Assembly: GCA_964454545.1 (NCBI GenBank)
Contig: CAYVTI010000025.1
Coordinates: forward strand, 1 to 34,488
DNA length: 34,488 nt
Origin: JABCZZ01 sp964454545
Lineage (GTDB): Bacteria > Pseudomonadota > Alphaproteobacteria > Rickettsiales > JABCZZ01
Direction: 5' to 3'
Shown here: positions 24,154 to 32,744 of the stretch, piece by piece
How the letters are laid out: every line of letters starts with the position of its first letter
Numbering within the stretch: the first letter of the stretch is position 1
Position numbers and translations under genes: made by a program
Notes under the pieces: model-generated
Seen by the model: only the letters and a program-made list of their open reading frames with translations
Told to the model about the DNA's origin: nothing
Databases searched by the model: none

Positions 24154-24176
24154 GGAGTTTCTCCTGTGCTCCACCA
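24154..24176 (+). repeat. Degenerate copy of the tRNA-Ala 3' end (possible attachment-site remnant)
   Basis: Aligned with tRNA-Ala 23122-23148, this 23-base segment matches at 22 positions after one 4-base deletion (CGAC in the T loop). The last 16 bases (24161-24176) match the tRNA end at 15 of 16, including GCTCCACCA. It lies 1.0 kb from the tRNA in the same orientation, as expected for the far end of an element integrated at a tRNA 3' end. GTGGAG..CTCCAC can also fold as a hairpin here. Confidence 0.55.
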
Positions 24177-24494
24177 GCCTTTTCAATATGTTACAAGCTA
24201 TTTTTTTGGTTGCCTTGACAGCATACAACTGACTTAAGTCCTCATTAGGTCCAGAAATAAGAAATCCTTACTAATGAATGTATGATATTAAAAGTTTCTG
24301 AGCATACAGGTTATAGGTAGAGGAATAGACACTGAAGATACCTTGGGTAAAATGAGCACGAAAGCGGCATGATTACCTCTTAGTGCCCTAACTTAGCGCA
24401 TATAGGTATCCGTAAAAACGGGATCATTCTGCAAAACGCTGGCCTTGTTGATAGTAAAGTTATGGCTTTCTGACTCATCTCACATCAGTAAATT
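24177..24494. other. Intergenic region, about 320 bp, nothing coding seen
   Basis: AT-leaning DNA between the tRNA-Ala 3' fragment and the TPR-methyltransferase stop. No frame of useful length, no RNA gene and no strong terminator is seen. It may be decayed sequence belonging to the accessory pocket. Confidence 0.5.
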
Positions 24495-26603
24495 TCAGGC
24501 CTTCTTCACCCAGAATTCATACATGCCAGCGAATGCCGTGGGAAACTTTTGTTCCAGTTCATCCCAGCGGGCAATGGACATTTTAGCCGTATCATGCGGG
24601 AACATCTCTTCATAAATCCTTGTATAATGCTGGCCGCCGCCCGGTTTCAATCCCAGGAATTCGAGTCCGAGCGTGTCCAGCATTTCGCCGATTTGCGGCA
24701 GGGTGTAGGTATGCTCAATGACATGAAAGAGCAGGTCCCGGCATTCTGAGATGGTATAGAAATCCGCAAAGCCCAGCACGGCTTCCGTCCACTTTCCCAA
24801 CGCTCCGTTCAGGATATCCCTTCGGCAGGCCCGTATGTCTTCCGGGGTCGGCGAATATCCCTTTGACGCGATCCATTCCCTGGCGGCGATAACCGCCTGG
24901 CGTCCCCGCGTGCTGTAGAGGGCGATTCGCATCATGCCGCCCGGGGCCAGCAGATTGGCAAGCACGCGCCATCCTGCCATAGGGTCCTGCATGTGATGCA
25001 GTACGCCCGTGCATTCAATCACGTCAAATTTCCGGTCCAGCTGCGCGAGGTTCAGAATATCCGCTTTCATATAGCGGATATTGCCTATGCCAAGTTCACG
25101 GGTTTTATGCAGTGCATAGGCAAGGCTGCTCAGGCTCAGATCAATTGCGAGCACTTTGGCTCCGATGTAATAGGAAGCCCAGATCGCCTGGCGTCCCGTC
25201 CCGCAGCCTGCAATCAGCACTTCCGGCGCATCCTGCACGGCAGGCAATTTTGCCTCGGGCAGGCTTGGCAAATCGGCGTGGATGGAGTCGCGCAGGGTCC
25301 AGTGATTGCGCTTTTCAAGCAAATGCCAGCGTGGGTAGGGGTTGGCTTCATACATGGATTGCACCTGCTGCGAGGTTTCATCACCATTGCCACTGAGGGT
25401 TGGTATTTCATTTTTAAGGCGCAGTTCGAGGCAAGGCGCGATAATGGTTTTTTCCACGATTTCTTTTAAAGAGCCAATAGCATCCTTTTGCACAGAATCT
25501 GCTATCCATTCGGCGTTTTGAAGCATCTTGACCGGACGGTAGCAGGCGTAGATCAACAGAGTCCAGCATGCCTGCAGAGATAGCCTGCTGCCGTGTGGCG
25601 TCCCCTCCAGAGATTGGGTCAGGGTTTCTATTATTGTTGTTTCTATGGATGTCTCGTTATAGGCATATTCATTGAGGTAGCATTGCTGCGCCAGTGCGCT
25701 CATGAGCGGCAAATGAGCGGACATCATCTCTTCGCTAAGCTTGTGCGCGTAGGTAAGGCACAGTATTGTGCGGCGCACTACGGTAAGTGCATATTCCATA
25801 CGGTTGTTGGGTAGGATATGCTGCTTCAGGAGCGTTTCCATGAGTGGCGTGCCAAGCGCCTGAGTGAGCACGCCTGAATTTATCGCCTGCTCAAGCTCCG
25901 TGCCATAGTTGCGTGCCGCTACATCGTAAAGATGGGAAAACGCCGGGCTATACAGGACAAGCTCAAGTCCTGCCACCGCCACACAATTGCTTTGCGACTG
26001 ATGCATGCATCTGATGACAAGGGGGAATAGCGCTATATCTTCTTCAAGCAGCACCGGCTGCATAAGAGGGTACACTTTTCCCAGCATTGCCATATAAATA
26101 CGCCAGCATTCATTTGCTTCAGGCGCCTGTGCCAGCATTTTGCGCGCCTGTGCCAGGGCTTCAAGATACTGTCCTGTTTTCTGCAGGGCAAGCACGAGCT
26201 GGTGGCGCGTGGGGAGATTATTGGGTTTCAGTGCAAGTGCCTGGCTGTAGAAGCGAATGGCCTCCTCCAGCCGTCCGTGACGATCAAGCGCATGGCCGTA
26301 GCACCAGAGTGTCTGTGCATTATCAGGGGCACGGGAAAGGGATTCCTTGAAAAACGCTTCTGCCTGCGCCAGTTCGCCCTTGTCTGAGGAGATCAAGCCC
26401 AAGAGAGTGAGCGTGTCCGGCTGGTAAGGGTAGCGATTCAACAAAGCGATGCATGCCTGATACGCCTCATCATATGCTTTGGACAAATAATATGCATGCG
26501 CTTTTTTAAGGAGTGCATCCAGCGAAGCATCCTGAGATGCGGACTGAACAGTTTCCGCCGCTCTGGCTGTCTTATCCTGCGCGCGCCGTGCCTTTCGGTT
26601 CAT
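24495..26603 (-). CDS. TPR-repeat methyltransferase
   Basis: A 702-aa fusion. Residues about 28-165 hold TPR units (for example AYDEAYQACIALLNRYP, LAQAEAFFKESLSRAPD and LEEAIRFYSQALALKPN). A helical middle follows (180-400), then VQSMYEANPYPRWHLLE, a phrase typical of this methyltransferase group. The class I SAM domain has motif I EVLIAGCGTGRQAIWAS (461-477), acidic AIDLS and GVLHHMQDPMAGWRVL. TPRs would bind a protein partner or substrate; the methyl acceptor is unknown. It is on the same strand as the lipoprotein gene but 131 bp away, so probably a separate unit. Confidence 0.85.
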   Translation of the reverse strand: MNRKARRAQDKTARAAETVQSASQDASLDALLKKAHAYYLSKAYDEAYQACIALLNRYPYQPDTLTLLGLISSDKGELAQAEAFFKESLSRAPDNAQTLWCYGHALDRHGRLEEAIRFYSQALALKPNNLPTRHQLVLALQKTGQYLEALAQARKMLAQAPEANECWRIYMAMLGKVYPLMQPVLLEEDIALFPLVIRCMHQSQSNCVAVAGLELVLYSPAFSHLYDVAARNYGTELEQAINSGVLTQALGTPLMETLLKQHILPNNRMEYALTVVRRTILCLTYAHKLSEEMMSAHLPLMSALAQQCYLNEYAYNETSIETTIIETLTQSLEGTPHGSRLSLQACWTLLIYACYRPVKMLQNAEWIADSVQKDAIGSLKEIVEKTIIAPCLELRLKNEIPTLSGNGDETSQQVQSMYEANPYPRWHLLEKRNHWTLRDSIHADLPSLPEAKLPAVQDAPEVLIAGCGTGRQAIWASYYIGAKVLAIDLSLSSLAYALHKTRELGIGNIRYMKADILNLAQLDRKFDVIECTGVLHHMQDPMAGWRVLANLLAPGGMMRIALYSTRGRQAVIAAREWIASKGYSPTPEDIRACRRDILNGALGKWTEAVLGFADFYTISECRDLLFHVIEHTYTLPQIGEMLDTLGLEFLGLKPGGGQHYTRIYEEMFPHDTAKMSIARWDELEQKFPTAFAGMYEFWVKKA

Positions 26604-26734
26604 ACCCTACTCTTTTTAAGAAGATTATAATAGATCGTAGAGTTTTTAGTCTACTCATTACTAAACTTCTCCGGCACGCATTCCAATAAATTTCCGTAAA
26701 ATTATTTCCCTATCATTTACAATGAAATTATTGC

Positions 26735-27166
26735 TCACCATCCCGGGCCGTGAAAGAAATACGGCGGTCCCCATGCGCCCCAGTCCCAGTTCGAATCATA
26801 ATACGCCTGCGGCGTCATTTCTTCCTGATTGGCAAGCTTCTGCTGTAGTTCATGCAGTTTATACTGATTATAAGTTTTCTCTGAGCCGATATAGAGGCAA
26901 TGGCATACCAGCGGATCGGCATAGACATATTTTGTCTTGCCATCGTGCGCGCATCGGATGAAGCGGTGCGGCGGCAGGCGGTCCAGCATTGCCTGGCGTT
27001 CCGGCGTATTCGCCGCGCGCACGGTAAAACCTGCGGCAGCAAGAGCATCCTCCTTCTCCCTGATTCTTTCCTGCTTTGTCTCGCAAGCCGTAAGACAGCA
27101 CATGGCGATAATAGAAATAACGGCAGAAAATAGGTGGCCAGCCCGCGCCGCTTTTGAATATTCCAT
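26735..27166 (-). CDS. Predicted outer-membrane lipoprotein of unknown function
   Basis: A 143-aa protein with a lipoprotein signal ending in the lipobox LTAC (Cys28); Glu at +2 favours the outer membrane. The mature part has three further cysteines (RCAHDG and VCHCLY) and a Trp/Tyr/Pro-rich C-terminus. The start at 27166 is chosen because GGAGG stands 5 bases before it; the longer frame from 27178 would contain that ribosome binding site within its own codons. No family is recognised. It lies 58 bp downstream of the metalloprotease gene and may be the last gene of the MCD-smpB-ygjP run. Confidence 0.7.
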   Translation of the reverse strand: MEYSKAARAGHLFSAVISIIAMCCLTACETKQERIREKEDALAAAGFTVRAANTPERQAMLDRLPPHRFIRCAHDGKTKYVYADPLVCHCLYIGSEKTYNQYKLHELQQKLANQEEMTPQAYYDSNWDWGAWGPPYFFHGPGW

Positions 27167-27224
27167 AATAACCTCCATTTCAACATGGAATCCATATGGA
27201 AAACCTTATAAAATATCTATGCAA

Positions 27225-27917
27225 TTATTCATACCTATGCAGCTTGTGTCCCTCTTTCCTGAGCCAGTTGCGCGCCGATTGCGCCTTGGGATAAAGCGTT
27301 TCCACAATCTTCCAGAACCGGGGGCTGTGGTTCATCTCTACCAAATGCGCCATTTCATGGGCGATGATATATTCCAGTATGTCCTGTGGCGCGAAGATCA
27401 GCAGCAGGTTGAAGGTAATGACCCCTCTGCCGTTGCAGCTTCCCCAGCGTGATCCTGCGGTGCTGATGGTGATTTTCTTCGGGCTCTTTCCTAGCGCCTT
27501 GGAAAATTCCTCTATAGGTTTTGCGCAGGCCTCAAGCAGATGTTTCTTCAGGAAATCCTTTACCCGGCGTGCGGTGAATTGCGGTTGACAATGCACGATG
27601 ATGTGCGAAAGGGTTTCATCCATGCGGCTTACGCCTCTTCCGTCCATGCGTTTAATCGTATACTCCTTGCCAAGCACTAGTATGGTAGTGCCGTCCGAAA
27701 GCGGAACGAGGTAATCCGTCTCAATATTGGCAAGCACCCAGCTGCTCTTGCTCTTCAGGAATTTCATCCCGACGGTGAGCGGCGCTCTTTTCGGCAACGT
27801 CATGACCACCCGGTCTTTGGCCGGGGATATTCTGAGTGAGATGCGTTTCGCTAGTTTTGTCCGCCGGATGGTCAGGGGGATAATCCTGCTTTCAAGCGTG
27901 ATTTCAGTTCTTTCCAT
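27225..27917 (-). CDS. YgjP-like (DUF45) zinc metallopeptidase
   Basis: A 230-aa soluble protein. The zinc motif HEMAH (187-191), followed by His197 in LVEMNHSPRFW, and the preceding SRWGSCNGRGVITFNLLLIFAP are the signature of the YgjP/DUF45 family, related to the WLM/SprT peptidases. The N-terminal half (LTIRRTKLAKRISLRISP) is the usual beta-rich region. The physiological substrate in bacteria is not established. It overlaps the smpB 3' end by 14 bp, so both are in one operon. Confidence 0.9.
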   Translation of the reverse strand: MERTEITLESRIIPLTIRRTKLAKRISLRISPAKDRVVMTLPKRAPLTVGMKFLKSKSSWVLANIETDYLVPLSDGTTILVLGKEYTIKRMDGRGVSRMDETLSHIIVHCQPQFTARRVKDFLKKHLLEACAKPIEEFSKALGKSPKKITISTAGSRWGSCNGRGVITFNLLLIFAPQDILEYIIAHEMAHLVEMNHSPRFWKIVETLYPKAQSARNWLRKEGHKLHRYE

Positions 27918-28380
27918 GTTTCAGTAGTTCACGCTGTTCCCGCTGCCAGTCCCGTTTTTTGATCGTTTCACGTTTTTCATATTCCTTTTTACCCTTGCCG
28001 AGGCCAAGCAGGAGCTTGGCAATCCCACGATCATTAAAATACATCTTTAACGGAATAAGCGTGAGTCCTTTTATCTTAATCTGTCCTAATAATTTATTGA
28101 TCTGTTTCTGGTGCAGCAAAAGTTTGCGCGGGCGCTTAGGCTCATGATTAAAGCGATTCGCCGCCTTGTATTCCGGAATGTTGAGATTGAATATCCACAG
28201 CTCGCCCTTCATCTCCCCGGCGTGCGCATCCGCGATATTGGCGCGTGAAGTGCGAAGCGATTTCACTTCCGTACCCGTAAGCACGATCCCCGCCTCGATA
28301 TCTTCCAGGATGGAATATTCGTAACGCGCCTTGCGGTTCTCGGCGATCAGCGTGCCGTTATTTTTTGGTTTCTCTGCCAT
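27904..28380 (-). CDS. smpB: SsrA-binding protein
   Basis: The tmRNA partner for rescue of stalled ribosomes. At 158 aa it is the typical length. NRKARYEYSILEDIEAGIVLTGTEVKSLR, in shorter form YSILEDIEAGIVLTGTEVKS, and the later GLTLIPLKMYFNDRGIAKLLLGLGKGKKEYEKRE block (GKGKKEYEKRETIKKRDW) are diagnostic, and the basic C-terminal tail that enters the ribosome is present. It starts 6 bp after the malonyl-CoA decarboxylase stop. The tmRNA gene itself is not seen in this window. Confidence 0.96.
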   Translation of the reverse strand: MAEKPKNNGTLIAENRKARYEYSILEDIEAGIVLTGTEVKSLRTSRANIADAHAGEMKGELWIFNLNIPEYKAANRFNHEPKRPRKLLLHQKQINKLLGQIKIKGLTLIPLKMYFNDRGIAKLLLGLGKGKKEYEKRETIKKRDWQREQRELLKHGKN

Positions 28381-28386
28381 GATACT

Positions 28387-29817
28387 TTACAATAAGCTGG
28401 TCACCCGGGTGCTGGCGTCTATCCTGCCTTCGGTGACGTAATCCTCGTGATTATCGTCGATCTTCTCAAGGTTGTAATAATAGTTCACCATGAGGCTGGC
28501 GGACTGCTTCATGCCCTTGGGCGAGGTATCGCCAAGCCAGTTGATGTTTTTAACCCTGGCCCCGTTGGTCAGATGGAAGTGGGCAACGGGATCAAGCGCA
28601 TGCTTCTTGTTCTTCTCGTTCAGCAGATAATGGGTGCACAGGCGCATCATGACCGGCTTTATTGTATCGGATAGCTGGGGATTCGCTTTCCAGTCAGTTT
28701 CCAGCAGTTTGCCAAGGCCTCTGGCGGCGTTCTCATTATCCGTCAGATTCCTTAGTTCCCGCACCTCCTTTGCCTTGAAGATGGTCTCATCCCCCTTGGC
28801 AAGGATGGGATCAAGCCATGTCCTGAAATTGGGGATGGGGGAGAGCGTTGAAAAATGCTTAATCTGCGTCATTTCCCTGCTGAGCTTGTCGACGACCCTT
28901 TTGATTAGGAAATTGCCGAAGCTGATGCCGGCAAGTCCTTTCTGGGCGTTGGATATGGAATAGAAAATCGCCGTGTCCGCCTCATTCAGGTCGGTGAGCG
29001 GGGAGGCTTCGTCCAGTATCTCCTGCACGCTCCCGGCAAGCCCCTTGGTGAGCGCGACATGGACGAAAATAAGCGGCTCGTGCGGCATTTTATTATGGAA
29101 GAAGGCATAGACGCGCCTGTCCGTATCGAGACGGTTCTTCATGTCGTCCCATGAGCGCACTTTGTGCACCGCTTCATAGGCCATGAGCTTTTCCAGTATG
29201 GCGGCGGGCGAATTCCAGTTTATCTCTACCAGGTCGAGCAGGCCGATGTCAAACCAGGCGGAAAGGATATTTTTCAGATCATATTCCAGCCCCTTTAAAG
29301 CAGGGTTCTTGCCGATAAGCGGCACCAGATCGGCGCGCATGTCGACCAGAAACTTGAAACCGTCCGGCAGCGCGTTAAACCGGCGCAGAATGATGCTGCG
29401 CGGCGTTATGAGAGCCTCGCGCAGGTCATTTTCCAGCCTGGCCGTATCTTTCTTTTCGCCGGTGCTTAAAAGCGCATCGATGGATTTTCCAAGCCGGTTG
29501 CGGTCAATATCGAAATCATAGGCCAGCAGGTCGAAAAACTTCACCCGCCCGGCATGCGTAAGGGTGAGATAGGTCTTACCCAGCTCCACCGTATGCGCGC
29601 GTGCCGTGATTTCCCCGCCCTTGCTGTGCAGGCAGCCGCGCATTTTCCTGCGCAGGTGCTCCATATCCTCCTTAGGGAGGGTGGGGTGTATCTCCCCGGT
29701 GATGGCGAGGCGGGCGGTGCCGCTCAACTCACGCCATTTCCTGAGTATGCCAACCACGGCCTTGCGGCGCAGGCTGGCAAGCGTTCCGGGCTGTTTCATA
29801 GCTGCTGTTTTTGCCAT
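28387..29817 (-). CDS. Malonyl-CoA decarboxylase
   Basis: Converts malonyl-CoA to acetyl-CoA and CO2. The 476-aa protein has the N-terminal helical domain and a GNAT-like C-terminal catalytic domain. The motif AIFYSISNAQKGLAG holds the expected catalytic serine (near 287-289), and DPVAHFHLTNGA holds the catalytic histidine (His415), followed by RVKNINWLGD. No malonyl-CoA synthetase or malonate transporter is next to it, so it is not part of a malonate-use operon here. It seems to head a minus-strand operon with smpB and ygjP. Confidence 0.93.
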   Translation of the reverse strand: MAKTAAMKQPGTLASLRRKAVVGILRKWRELSGTARLAITGEIHPTLPKEDMEHLRRKMRGCLHSKGGEITARAHTVELGKTYLTLTHAGRVKFFDLLAYDFDIDRNRLGKSIDALLSTGEKKDTARLENDLREALITPRSIILRRFNALPDGFKFLVDMRADLVPLIGKNPALKGLEYDLKNILSAWFDIGLLDLVEINWNSPAAILEKLMAYEAVHKVRSWDDMKNRLDTDRRVYAFFHNKMPHEPLIFVHVALTKGLAGSVQEILDEASPLTDLNEADTAIFYSISNAQKGLAGISFGNFLIKRVVDKLSREMTQIKHFSTLSPIPNFRTWLDPILAKGDETIFKAKEVRELRNLTDNENAARGLGKLLETDWKANPQLSDTIKPVMMRLCTHYLLNEKNKKHALDPVAHFHLTNGARVKNINWLGDTSPKGMKQSASLMVNYYYNLEKIDDNHEDYVTEGRIDASTRVTSLL

Positions 29818-29877
29818 ATTAATCGTCTGGTTAGTATGAGAAAGCTATCTATATAGCATAATCCGGCAAATTACCAG

Positions 29878-29906
29878 TTGCCTTTACGTAGTTGGATTGT
29901 TATAGG
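29878..29906 (+). promoter_or_regulatory. Candidate promoter of tRNA-Thr
   Basis: TTGCCT (29878-29883), a 17-base spacer and TATAGG (29901-29906) lie 20 bases before the tRNA-Thr 5' end. A short CGGC/GCCG hairpin can form in the leader just before the tRNA. Confidence 0.45.
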
Positions 29907-29925
29907 CATAGCGGCAAAACGCCGT

Positions 29926-30000
29926 GCTGCTGCAGCTCAGTGGTAGAGCACGTCATTGGTAATGACGGGGTCGAAAGTTCAATTCTTTTCAGCAGCACCA
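29926..30000 (+). tRNA. tRNA-Thr (anticodon GGT)
   Basis: A 75-base cloverleaf with encoded CCA. The acceptor GCTGCTG pairs with CAGCAGC, the anticodon stem CGTCA/TGACG encloses TTGGTAA giving GGT, and the T arm is GAAAG-TTCAATT-CTTTT with one G-U pair. A strong terminator follows at once. Confidence 0.96.
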
Positions 30001-30003
30001 TTT

Positions 30004-30038
30004 TTTTTGGGATATCTGATATCCCAAAAAGATTTTTT
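30004..30038 (+). terminator. Intrinsic terminator of tRNA-Thr
   Basis: An 11-bp stem (30004-30014 with 30020-30030, core GGGATA/TATCCC flanked by T5/A5) with a 5-base loop, followed by GATTTTTT. The T-rich left arm means it could also work on the opposite strand. Confidence 0.85.
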
Positions 30039-30073
30039 ACGGAATTTTTACAGCCATAGAAAAATATTTATAC
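30034..30073 (+). promoter_or_regulatory. Direct repeats resembling a KdpE/OmpR-type operator
   Basis: TTTTTAC occurs at 30034-30040 and 30045-30051 (11-bp period), and TTTATAC at 30067-30073. OmpR-family regulators bind tandem half-sites about one helical turn apart, and the Escherichia coli kdp operator as I recall it contains TTTATAC and TTTTTTAC. Part of the first copy is also the T tract of the tRNA-Thr terminator, so the match may be partly coincidental. Confidence 0.35.
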
Positions 30074-30119
30074 CACAGCTACATGAACGGGTTAGCTTCC
30101 GACGACAATTGGAGGCGCT

Positions 30120-30287
30120 ATGGATGCTGTATTTATCCTTATCACGGCAGGTTTCTTTGCATTGCTTGCGGATGAAACGCCGGAAGGCAAGAGCATCGTT
30201 GAATTGGCACATACCAGATATAGCGTGCAGCCTAAATATATCATTACGGAAGCTGGAGTGGGATATAGACTCGTGGAGAAGAATTAG
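30120..30287 (+). pseudogene. Fused remnant of a kdp operon (kdpF-like start joined to kdpE-like end)
   Basis: A 55-codon open frame with GGAGG 4 bases before its ATG. The first 17 residues (MDAVFILITAGFFALLA) resemble the small hydrophobic peptide encoded at the head of kdp operons. The last part, QPKYIITEAGVGYRLVEKN, is very like the C-terminus of the response regulator KdpE (DNA-recognition wing, for example TEPGVGYRL). These are the first and last parts of a kdpFABCDE operon, joined in frame with everything between missing. Kup, another potassium uptake system, begins 33 bp downstream. It may still be translated; a functional product is doubtful. Confidence 0.6.
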
Positions 30288-30320
30288 GGTATAGATCTGT
30301 AAACATGGCAATGGAATACT

Positions 30321-32204
30321 ATGTCCGATACAGAAAATAAAATCCCCTCAGAGTATAATGCAAAACTTTATGGCCTGAGCCTGTCGGCGCTGGGCGTTGT
30401 TTTCGGGGATATCGGAACCAGCCCCCTTTATACCCTGAAAACGGTGCTTGCCATCACCGGCGGCACTCTTGACTCGGGTGAAATCATGGGTTCCCTGTCA
30501 CTGCTGATCTGGACATTAATCATGGTGACGACGGTCAAATATGTATCCTTCGCCATGCGCGTCGATAACGACGGGGAAGGCGGCATACTGGCGCTGATGT
30601 CACTGCTTGGCGTTAAGATGAAACCACGGCCTTTTATCGTTGCAATCGGCCTTATGGGAGCGGCGCTGATATATGGCGATGGGGCTATTACTCCGGCAAT
30701 CTCCGTGTTATCGGCGCTGGAAGGTCTGAATATCGCCTTCCCTTCCTTCCAGCCCTATGTCCTGCCTGCTTCAGTGATTATTCTTATTGCCTTGTTTGCC
30801 ATACAGCCCAAAGGCACCGCAAAAATCGGCAGCAAATTCGGGCCCGTCATGGCACTGTGGTTTATAACCATAGCCATCCTTGGCATATGGGGCATTATAC
30901 AGCATCCTTCCATATTATTTGCCATAAATCCCGAATATGGAATTTCCTACCTGTTATCCGGTGGGCCAAGAGGATTCCTGGTGTTAGGCGGCGTGTTTCT
31001 TTGTGTGACCGGAGCCGAAGCCTTATATGCCGATATGGGACATTTTGGCGCCCGCCCAATCCGGTTTGCATGGTCATTGCTTGTTTTCCCAAGCCTTGTG
31101 CTTAATTATGCCGGACAGGCAGCTATTGTGCTGGGGGGAGCGCCCACCACGGATAATATTTTTTTCCGGCTATGCCCGCCCATGCTGCTTGTGCCTCTCG
31201 TGGTGCTTGCGACTGTCGCCACGATTATCGCGAGCCAGTCTATCATCACCGGCGCGTTCTCCATGACACGGCAGGCGATCCAGCTTGGCTGGCTTCCGAG
31301 ATTACAGATTACCCAGACATCGGCGGAAGGCTATGGCCAGATTTACGTGAGCGTTGTCAATTGGATGCTGATGATTGTCACCGTAGGCCTTACGATAGCA
31401 TTCAAGAAATCGGATAATCTGGCAGCGGCTTACGGCATAGCGGTTTCCGCCACCATGCTTGCAACTTCGGTATTACTGTTCATCGCGATGCGCGAAGTCT
31501 GGCACTGGAGCCTTATAAAGGCAGGAATAGTTGCGACCATGTTCATTATAATCGACACTTCGTTCTTCCTGGCCAATCTGTCGAAAGTTGCTGAAGGCGG
31601 ATATGTGCCCCTCATTCTGGCCATTCTTGTCTACAGCGTTATGGTCATATGGCATAAGGGAGCGGAAGCAGTTTCAGCAAGGTTGCAGGAAGCCATTATC
31701 CCCATTGATATATTCATGGCGAAGGTGGCAAAAAGCGATATCGCCCGTGTGCCGGGGACCGCTGTTTTCCTGACACGCACGTTAAAAGACGCGCCACCGG
31801 TCATGGTTTGGCATGTGAAGCATAACCGTGCCCTCCATGAGAAACTTTTTGTCATTACAGTAGTGACGGAATCCATTCCCTGGATCAGGAATAAACAGCG
31901 CATGACTTTTCAGGAAATCGCGCCTCATGTCTGGCGTGCCGTTGCCCGTTACGGTTTTATGGAAAGGCCTGATATTCCCGCACTGCTTAAACAGGCGCAT
32001 GCGCAGAAATGTAATATTGATTTGTCCGATCTCACCTACTATGTAGGCCATGAAACGGTAGTGCCCGGTAATGATAGAAACCGCCTGCCGCGATGGGTAG
32101 AGGCAGTATTCTCCTTCATGCAGCGCAATTCCCTGCATGTCAGCGATTATTTCCGGCTGCCTTCCGACTCGCTTGTTGAAATCGGGCGGCATGTAGCGAT
32201 ATAA
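30321..32204 (+). CDS. kup: Kup (Trk-independent) low-affinity potassium transporter
   Basis: Proton-coupled potassium uptake in the inner membrane. The 627-aa protein has about twelve membrane helices in the first 430 residues and a cytoplasmic C-terminal domain. GVVFGDIGTSPLYTLKT near the N-terminus, YGDGAITPAISVLSALEG and TGAEALYADMGHFG are the family hallmarks. The ATG at 30321 has only a weak ribosome binding site. It starts 33 bp after the kdp remnant and may be transcribed from the old kdp promoter region. No terminator is clear after the stop. Confidence 0.96.
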   Translation: MSDTENKIPSEYNAKLYGLSLSALGVVFGDIGTSPLYTLKTVLAITGGTLDSGEIMGSLSLLIWTLIMVTTVKYVSFAMRVDNDGEGGILALMSLLGVKMKPRPFIVAIGLMGAALIYGDGAITPAISVLSALEGLNIAFPSFQPYVLPASVIILIALFAIQPKGTAKIGSKFGPVMALWFITIAILGIWGIIQHPSILFAINPEYGISYLLSGGPRGFLVLGGVFLCVTGAEALYADMGHFGARPIRFAWSLLVFPSLVLNYAGQAAIVLGGAPTTDNIFFRLCPPMLLVPLVVLATVATIIASQSIITGAFSMTRQAIQLGWLPRLQITQTSAEGYGQIYVSVVNWMLMIVTVGLTIAFKKSDNLAAAYGIAVSATMLATSVLLFIAMREVWHWSLIKAGIVATMFIIIDTSFFLANLSKVAEGGYVPLILAILVYSVMVIWHKGAEAVSARLQEAIIPIDIFMAKVAKSDIARVPGTAVFLTRTLKDAPPVMVWHVKHNRALHEKLFVITVVTESIPWIRNKQRMTFQEIAPHVWRAVARYGFMERPDIPALLKQAHAQKCNIDLSDLTYYVGHETVVPGNDRNRLPRWVEAVFSFMQRNSLHVSDYFRLPSDSLVEIGRHVAI

Positions 32205-32318
32205 TAAGGAGTTGCACAGAGATATTTTTACGTTTATTTACGCTCTATACCCTAATCAATACACTTCCTATACGTAGAAAACTCCAGAATAAGCTTATTC
32301 CCCCATTATATCATTTAT

Positions 32319-32744
32319 ATGGATAGTGAAAATATCCCATCTTCCCGACCAGATCAAAAACAGGACAAGCCCGACTCGCACTCTGTCCACTCACAATGGA
32401 TGGAGCTGTCGTTTGTGGCCTCCAGCGTTGCAATTCTTTCCGATTTTTTGGGATTATTAGCCGCCAGGCGTAACGCTGCCAAAGCAGTGGTGGCCACAGT
32501 AATAACCAATATTGCCGCGTGGGGTACAGCGATTTATGCCCAGTATAGAGCGCATAAAATCGGCGTGAAGGAAAACCAGCAGGATAAACAGGAGCTGCTG
32601 GAGAAAGCAAAAGAAACCGCAAGGAACGCCGCAAGAGAAGAACTCTCCGGCCAGCAAAGCCCGGTATCATCCGGTAGCAACAAATGGCAGCGGAATATCA
32701 GTCAGGAATCGTCCTTAGCCAAAGATTCTGCCCATACCCCTTAA
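32319..32744 (+). CDS. Small hypothetical membrane protein
   Basis: A 141-aa protein with a hydrophilic N-terminus (about 27 residues), two hydrophobic stretches (about 28-48 and 55-75, with AARRNAAKA between) and a long charged, Lys/Glu/Gln-rich C-terminal helix. I do not recognise the family. Its stop overlaps that of the convergent porin gene by two bases, and no terminator separates them. The coding case rests on length, a plausible membrane topology and fit to the gap, so it is less certain than its neighbours. Confidence 0.55.
   Translation: MDSENIPSSRPDQKQDKPDSHSVHSQWMELSFVASSVAILSDFLGLLAARRNAAKAVVATVITNIAAWGTAIYAQYRAHKIGVKENQQDKQELLEKAKETARNAAREELSGQQSPVSSGSNKWQRNISQESSLAKDSAHTP

Noticed and set aside
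24152..24174. GTGGAG/CTCCAC hairpin as an independent terminator
   Set aside because: Explained better as a degenerate tRNA T arm and acceptor end; no T tract directly after it.
29956..30294. 112-aa frame across tRNA-Thr, terminator and the kdp remnant
   Set aside because: It starts inside the tRNA and crosses a strong terminator; the 55-codon frame in another phase has the ribosome binding site and KdpE-like end.
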